Source of the DNA: Micropterix aruncella
Lineage: Eukaryota > Arthropoda > Insecta > Lepidoptera > Micropterigidae
DNA: 64,000 bases
NCBI GenBank assembly: GCA_944548615.1
Contig: OX155967.1
Location: 21,010,752-21,074,751 of the forward strand
Direction of reading: 5' to 3'
In this document: positions 52,001 through 61,000 of the stretch, piece after piece
How positions within the stretch are numbered: position 1 is the first letter of the stretch
Layout: each line of letters begins with the position of its first letter
Made by a program: the position numbers and the translations under genes
The notes under the pieces: generated by a model
What the model was told of the DNA's origin: nothing
What the model saw: the letters and a program-made list of their open reading frames with translations, nothing else
The model's database searches: none

Positions 52001-55000
52001 TGGAGCAAGCGCGTTTTGGAGTGGAGACCCCGACTAGGCAGAAGAAATGTGGGCAGACCACCGGTCCGATGGTCCGATGACATTAGGGAGACAGCTGGAC
52101 CAGTCTGGATGAGGGAAACGGACAACCGATCCGGATGGAGAGTGATTGGAGAGGCGTATGCCCAACGGTGGGCGAATGCGCGCTGATGATGAAGAAGAAG
52201 ATTGAGAAATAAAATGACAGATTTATCCCACCCAGATTGATAATAAAAATAGTAATCATTTGTTTCGATAACCACAATTAAATTTATTCGAGCAGTTGTG
52301 TGGTATTCTGCGTCAAAAGCGGTCGCTTATAGTCGAATCGACCTACTGGTTGTTGAAAACATAAAATAATAAAGTTATTAGTAAAAACGCATTGTTAAAA
52401 ACAAGCTTTTATTAAAATGCTCTACCCCGAACCATCCCTGGGTGCAGCAGCAATGTCGTAGTGAAACTTAGAACGGGCTATCATAATTAAATGATAAATT
52501 ATGATAGCCCGTTGGCTGTTGACCGTTAAGGAGTCACCTCGTTGGAAGCCAACCCTGGGTGCAGCAGCCCTATCGTGGTTAAACATAGAACGGGCTATCG
52601 TAATTGAATGCGTCTACTGAATTTCGTTTCTGTGCTGTTGACCGTAAATGAGTCTCGTCCTAGGGAGCCACTCTGTATGTAGCAGCCATGTCATTGTGAA
52701 ATTTAGAATAGGCTATCGAAATCGAATGCCTATACAAATTTGTGTGTCTGCTCTGTTAACCGTGGAAGAGTATCCTCGTTGGGGACAGATCTTAGGTGTA
52801 GAATCAGGTCGTGATCACCAAAAACTTGCATTGTCATCGGAACTGTTTCTGCATGTATTGAACCAACATGTGAAATTTCAACTTCATAGGTTAAGAGGAA
52901 GTGGTTCTATTTCAGCTTGCAAGATTTTACCTAAACAAAGTAACAAACTGACAAATATTGCAAAGTAAATAAAAGCTTGTAAAAAATAAAACCTTTCTTA
53001 TACACTCTATAAAGTATCACTGAGCACACAGGCACAGTATACCGAGAGAACAGTAGACACACTCTCAAGCGACAGGGAATTGCGGGGATAGGTTGCGAGG
53101 GAAGTGAGCACAGGGGTACGTCTCGACAAATGCCTTTGGTTAGCGTTAAGCGCCCATCGGCCGCACTAGAGTACCTCTTAAACATGAGACCTCTGGATCT
53201 TGTCATCCAAGAGGAGGCTAAGGCAGCCGCTCTACGACTAAGAGCAAATGGACTGTGGAAACAAAACACAGAAATACCACACTCAAAAATTCTGAAACGG
53301 GTTCTAGAAGAAATACCTCTTCTGGACGCACCCATGGACAGAATAATATGCCATCATGTCTTGATCGTAGATACAATATCCAACTCATTGCAGAACCAGC
53401 AGATCACTCTGGTACAAATGAAGTAAGGATATACACAGATGGCTCCAAAACCACTCAAGGTACCGGAGCCGGTGTCTTCTCAAATGATCTAAACATCAAA
53501 ATATCAACTACCCTAGGCAACTCAAATACGAACTTCCAAGCAGAAGGCATCACCAGAGCAGCACAGGCAGTTGCAGCCAAAGATGTCGGAGACCTAAGCT
53601 TGAATTTGTCTCCGACAGTGCCTCCGTGCTACAAGCGCTAGCAAAAAATACTATAACCTCTGTCCTTGTACTGGAATGCCACAATGCGCTTCAATCCATT
53701 GCAAGGTCAAATAGTGACCCTGCAATGGATTAACCCCTCAAGCCCCGATTGGCCGATATCGGCCACAAAACGATTCAGCGTGACGGCCCCGTTTTAATTT
53801 TATTTTAATTTAATTTGTTTGATTTTATTAAATTTTATTATGTTAATATGTTTCATTTTAATAATGGGTACAGTGGTTTGGCAGTAATTAATGTTTTGGT
53901 GAGACAGTGTCGTAATTCAATTTTTTTACTAATTTTTACTAAATTTTTTTGGGACAGCAACTTGTCAATCGGCTGAGGGGCCGAGGCCTGAAGGGTTAAA
54001 GGGCACAGCGACTCACTGGGCAACGGCGCGGCAGACGAACTGGCCAAAAGGGGATCAAAGGAAATAGTTTACCATAGGTGTGACAGACAGCCCTCTATGC
54101 AGAGGATGCATGGAGGAAGAAGAAACGCCACAGCATGTGCTCATGGAATGCAGGAGCGTGGCAGAGCAACGGGCAAGAATACTATAATCTCCAGCATCTG
54201 TCCCGGAGGCCTGTAGCAACCTAAACAGGCTGCTAACCTTCTGGGACAGCCTGGGTTGGCTGGAGTAACATAAATAGAAACATGAGCCATGCACAACGGC
54301 CCAATCAAGAGGCCAGGTGCGGGAAATAGCCCAGGAAAACTAACTAACTAACTAACTAACTAGCGTTAAGCGCGTGCGAAGGTTGGCAAATTTCTCAAAT
54401 GTTTGAACATCTGCTTTGGCGGAGTAGTAGATATGTGGCGGCCATACGCGATCCCTAGGACTCGTGTAGTTTTCAATTTTGTTTTAAGATACTCTACTGT
54501 TTGGTTTACTGTGACACATGTGTGGCCAGACATTTGACAAACTTATGGCAAACTTCAGGTTCAATATCCAATTTGTCTATGACTCTGTCAACTTTGAATA
54601 CTGGGATAATCACATTTATGCCTATATTTTTATTTATTGCTGGACCATTCACATCAACAATATAATGAACTTTAGTTAAATAATAAAATGTACCTACATT
54701 TTTCGATTTTTGAAATGAATATCACAAACAACATAGCGCTTGTTTATGTGCAGTCGACTTACGTACAAGCGGCGGGCGACAAACACATCGAAATATGATT
54801 ACTCATGTACCTCTCCATATTCACTAAATGTAGTATGTTCTGATCGGTTGGTTCACGGACAAGGGATTATAGTAGGTATTACACCGCAGAGAATGCATAT
54901 TAGTATCGAAGTCCCGCAAATATTGCCAGCCGGCCGGGAATTTTACATAGTGCACACAACGAGGGCATTACAAGTGGTTTTCTGTACCCTATAGAGTACA

Positions 55001-58000
55001 CGGTTAATAGAAGTTAAGCTCACCAGTTTGCATCAAATCGTCGTAGATCTTGAGATCCAACAGAGGTGAATTATCACTCCTGATAATATCAATGGTATTA
55101 TTGGACAATTTCATACGTTTGAGCGCGCCCTCCTGGAATTCAGTCCAGTAAATGTAGTCGTTGTGAATGGCGAGTCCGTAAGGATGGTCTATGTTTCCAT
55201 CCCCTTTGATGATGGTCTTCCTCTCCTTCCCGTCGGGGATGGACACACGTTCAATCATGTTTTGGTATGCGTCACACCTGCAAGTAAAAAGATAAATGAG
55301 AAGAAGAAACATTAACAGTCTTATTTATAAACGTAACTTAAAATTTGCGATGCGTCTCAGACACAGCCGAGCGAAAATCGTGATTTATAAACGTTGCCTA
55401 ACGCTAGGACACGGCTCAGTCGCATCCTATCTCAAACATTACTTTGCGCACCGGTCGGACCGTGTTTAGCGAATTAAGTACAGGTTTTGTGGCTGTGTTA
55501 ATCAATAAAATGGACGATTTATCGGTGAATTCGGTATTTTCTGATAATCTGCTGATGTTAGGACAGAGGCGGAATACCAAAACATACAAAAAACATTTTG
55601 ACCCGTTCACCGAGTTGACGGAAGACGAATTTCGATATAAGTATCGATTTTCTAAAGTGAACTTTACGAAAATAGGCATTAAACAGTATTAAAAATAAAA
55701 CTAATCAGTCATACAAATTACTTTTTATTTCTTTCAGATTCCTGGTCAAAATAATCTTTTTAAATAAATCGCCTCGTTATGCCGCATCATCTGCTCACGC
55801 AAAGCAATTTTCGCTCATACAAAGCAATTTCCCGCTTCTCTCTATTCTCCAACTGTTTCTTTTGCAGAAGAAACAGCTTGCTATTGCGAATTGCACCTCA
55901 ACATACGCAACCGACGACCGAAAAGATCTGACAGTTCGATGAGCGTTGTGTACGCAAAACGCGAAAATAGCCGGTTACATCACTGTATTGCCAGGATTAA
56001 ATTGACCGCCTAGTGCTCAGACACAGCGGAGCTACGTAACGCTTATGTATCGTTTATAAATAAGCATCGTATGCGCTGTGTCCTAAGGAGATAAGTAGTG
56101 CGTAACTAAGACGGAGCTGAGACGTGTCCAAAGCAAATCTAATAAATAAGACTGTACATGTTCACGCTAGTCGGAGGCATGTACTTAATACTAGAATGCT
56201 CAGCATTTTCTATTGCATTGGGCTTAAAAATCCCCAGCACGCTTACCTTATTGATGGAAAACTTATACAGGCAGTGAAAACGCAGCTCGACCTCGGTGTT
56301 ACAATATCCGATGATCTGAAGTGGGAGACACACATTATAGAGGTTGCCAAGAAAGCCAACTCCCTGCTCTACACGATTAGGAAGGCATTCTCTTACATAA
56401 ATGCAGAGCTATTCCTTAAACTGTATAAAACATATGTTCGCCCTTTATTGGAGTATGCTTTTCTGATTTGGAACCTGTACTTTAGGAAGGATGTAGAACT
56501 TATGGAGCGTGTGCAAAGGCGGGCCACAAAAATGGTCCCACAGCTCAAACAACAAGACTACGAACGCCGACTTGAAGCATTCGGACTCAGCAGCCTAGAG
56601 GAGCGTCGACAACGAGGAGATCTTATTGAGACATATAAGATCCTCAATGATTACTACGACGTACCAAAGCTCAAGGAAATATTTATAAGGAATACCAATA
56701 CGCAGCTTAGAGGGCACTGCTTAAAGTTGAATTGTTTAGGATTTAATTCTAACCCGAGGAAACATTTCTTGGTGAACAGAGTTGCGGACTCTTGGAATGA
56801 ACTACCGCAGGAGGTCATTTGTGCTAAAAGTGTGAACGGATTTAAAAACCATTGGACAAATATATATTTTTTAAAAAAAAGTATTAAAAAAAATAAAAAA
56901 TAATATCAACATAAATAAAAAAAGTGAAATGCATGCATCAGCTTAACCCCTCAAGCCCCAATTGGCCGATATCGGCCACAAACTGATTCAGCGTGACTGG
57001 CCCGTTTTAATTTTATTTTAATTTAATTTGTTTTTTATATTTTATTATGTTAATATGTTTCATTTTAATTATGGGTACAATGGTTTAGCAGTAATTAATA
57101 TTTTTGGTGAGACAGTGTCATAATTCAATTTTTTTACTAATTTTTACTAAAATATTTTGGGACATCAACTTGTCAATCGGCTGAGGGGTCGAGGCCTGAA
57201 GGGTTAAGCTGCTAATGCTATAAAATAATAATAATAATAATAATAAAATTGGATGCCCGATGGAGTCATTTTGACTCCTTAATATAAACTTATAGAATTT
57301 CACGTTTTTAGTAAACGAAAATTGATTATGAACGACATTAACCCCTAGAGCCCCGGTTGGCCGATATCGGCCAAAACACGATTCAGCGTGACGACCCCGT
57401 TTTAGTTTTATTTTAATTTAATTTATTTTATTTTAATATGTTTTATTTTAATTATGGATACAGTGGTTTGGTATTAATTAATGTTTTGGTGAGACAGTGT
57501 CATAATTCAATTTTTTTACTAATTTTTACTAAATTTTTTTGGGACGTCAACTTGTCAATCGGCTGAGGGGCCGAGGCCTGAAGGGTTAATATGAACGAAA
57601 ATATATCGGGTGACAGTTTGTTTTATTGCTGAAGAAGTAAAGATTTCAATAGGTAAGTGCCAATATTTATTATACATTATCGCTTTGGGATGAAAAAGGT
57701 ATCCGCACGCTGGATACCAAGAATGCTTACCGACGCGCAGAAAAGCTAGACTGAAGATTTTGTAACGCTCCTTGCATTCAACGCCTCTTGCATAATCACC
57801 GAGGGGGAAGGGGGATTGGAGCTAAGGCATATGCTCGATCACGTGGGGGGGGAGGGGGTGCCCGTCCCGATTATGTAATCACCTTTGGTCACCGCATCTA
57901 ATATTTTTTGGTCTAAACCTGCGCGGAAATACCGCAGTGCCGTGCCGAAGACGAACACGCGCGATGTGCGCAGATAGTCCACGCGCTGACTGCGATGGAG

Positions 58001-61000
58001 TGGCCCGGGCCGCCCCGAGCGCTCGGCCGGCCGCGGCCGCTCGGCGCGGCGGCTCGGCAGGCCGCGGCCCCTCTGGCCTAGCGCGCCGCCGCACGCTCCA
58101 ACTTGATCTTTAAAAGATTAACGTGGCCGTGTGGCGCATCAACTATGGCGGATTTACACATGGTGTTTCTCATAAACGGAAGAGTTTGAAATTTTGTAAT
58201 TACTTTGAATTAATAAAATTATTTTTAAGAGCATTCTAAAATGTTTTTTTCCACTCGCCATCTTCAAACATTTTACAAACGCTGGGTTCACGATTCTTCA
58301 CATTTTCAACAAATTCGGTTGATTACGTAATCTTGGGGGGGGGGGGTCAGGCCGCTGATTACGTCTGTTGACATGGAGGAGGGGGGGTGTCGAAAATCCC
58401 AAAAACGAGATTACGTAATTGTGGACGGCCCCTAATTGAATACTTACCAATATAAATAATCATCAGAGATAGTGAGTCCTATAGGCCACCTAACATTGAT
58501 GTCGATAAGTTTGCCCATATACTGTCCGTCCATATGTCCTTTGCCGATATTGCCGACAACAGTGCCTCTTTCCCATTCTGACCAGTACATCCAACTGCAC
58601 ACAAAAAAACAACAAAGTTAGCAAGAAATGGCGATAAATAAGTACAAATTAAGTTGCCATCGAATTAACCGATCAAAGTTCCGAGTCATAAAAATAAACT
58701 TCAAAGTTTCCATTCTTTAATTTTTTAAATGGTGTGACCTGAGAAACGCACTGAGTTTCCCTATTTAAAAAAAGAAAAATATCAACTTTAGCCTCAGAAT
58801 ATATATTGCAATGCCTGATATATGTAAAGACTAATTGAACAATTGCGAAGTACACAAGAATTAACCACTGGGGTGCCAAAAATGCCTAAAAAAATATTTT
58901 GCATTGGTTAACAGATCTGCGCTTAGCTGTTTTGGCCAGCCTACATATATATTATACATAAATAACAAGATTAATTATTAGGTAACAAAATGGAATTCAT
59001 GAAAAAACGATATTGTTAGTATTTATATTCAAAAATGACCAAAAAGTTGGGGACCCATTTTTAGCTCACGAAGATCGGCCTCCGAAAGGTTAAAAATGAT
59101 AAAATATTGACAAAAGTACATCTAAAAAACACCAGAAAACGTTTCAATTTGAGCCATTCTCGCTCACCAATTTTATAAGGTAGAATTTGTTTGCGAGCGC
59201 TTTACGATGCATAAATTACCTTAATTCGATCTCACTAGATTTGGGTATTTATACTGCCAACCCTCAATAGTGGTAAATTACTGCCAACTAATTATTTATT
59301 ATTATTTGATAGCTAGTATTTGATGCGATGACATAAAAAACATTATAATTACCCATGAGCTGGATCAAGAACTATTGATCGTGGATGAAAATCCGATTTT
59401 TGGAAAACCTCGAGCCGGATGAGTGGATTGTCGAGCTTGGCCGCGGATATTCTGCCTAAGACCTCGTCAGACCAATAAAGATTTCTTCCTGAAATAAAGA
59501 ACAACGATACTGAATACTACAAAAAAATACTGAATATCGGAAAGCTGAACGTTAAAAAATCAATATTAAAAATTCTACAATAAAATCCTAAGTTCCAAGG
59601 AGAAGAGTAGTGAGGAGGAGATGTTTGTCTTAGACGTCAAACAAACCTCAGCAGTTCAATAAAAAGGAAATTATTTCCACATTATTGCAGCATGACTTCA
59701 GCCCCAGAGCACTCAGCATGACTTCATGCTTTATAGATTCATTATTCATTATTTTTATTGAAATATTACAGCTTTTATGCCATAGCATAACCAATATTGT
59801 TAATAGGTGGTGCGTCTGTCTTCTTACATAGAACATCTATTAAATTTAAATGTAATATGCAAATAATTGATATATTCAACAATAGTCATATCCAGAAACA
59901 TACCCTTCTCGGCCTAGTTAGATATACAATGAGCAAGTTGCCATGATAAACACTGTAATTAAGCTCTTGCTAAAAGTCCACTAAATTGTAGTAACATTAC
60001 GATAGGTGTCAATTGTAAAACAAACGCATACCCTTCGGCTATGTAACGACCAAATTTGGTTGCACATCAGAAAACCGGACCAATATTGGCGGCTTGCTCC
60101 CGGAGCGCACAGTAATATTATTTTCCAATTCGTGCCCATAATAAAATCCATACCGAATATCTCATTATTACCATAGATACACAGACGGCCGCTAGAATAA
60201 TTTCGTGCGTCATTTCGCGGATATTTATGGTAAAATTCCATTGTCAAACATCTTATTTTTTTTTTCGAGAAATCATCAAAAACATTATTGGTTTTTATGA
60301 GCTAATATTTAAATATTTTTGTATGTAAATAAGCAAAACAAAATATTAACTTTGATAGAAAATCTAATAAAGATCACGATAGTATTTACAATTTCTAAAT
60401 AGGGTTTCGTATTTTTCCTTGGGACAAGCACAAGTTAGAAATGCCGCGTTTTTTTCACATTTCGACTTTTTCATATTTATTCATAATTATCTAATTGTTT
60501 TACAAAATGAGATTTCAATATTCTATATACACAATTTCAATGCGATCATTGCACAGTAATTCTTTTTATGATTGCTATAGTAGTTCCATAGTTATAGTAC
60601 TTATTGTCGAGCGCGGCGATATTGCAACAAATTCCAATAAATTGCCGCGGTCTGCCATGAAATTATGCCGCTACTCGAAGGGTTAATCATATATTAGCTA
60701 GATATGCCCCCAGGTGCAAATAAGTTGGCTCCATACCCTTTGCTCGTCAAACATGTCACAGAGAGAGCAATAAATTGAACAGTATGCAAGAGAATAGCAT
60801 GCCAATATTCGTCGCGACAGCTCTCACACCGGAAACGGTCGGCTGTCTGCCAGCGGACTGCGACCAAACTACTACTAGCCCGCTTTCAGTAGTGGTTTTG
60901 AAGTGGTCATTTTCGAGGGCAAAAGGCCTATCTAAGGGATCATATATTGATGATATCCATACGTATCTACAATAAAAAATCGATGGAAGGCACAGGCCTT

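Noticed and set aside
57879..58094. Arg/Ala-rich minus-strand frame ([15 protein letters not shown]).
   Set aside because: Product of GC-rich low-complexity sequence in the MITE-like repeat; no homology recognisable.
57940..58100. A CpG island or promoter, from the very GC-rich block.
   Set aside because: It lies within a MITE-like repeat, has no adjacent exon, and similar GC-rich cores occur in other MITEs here.
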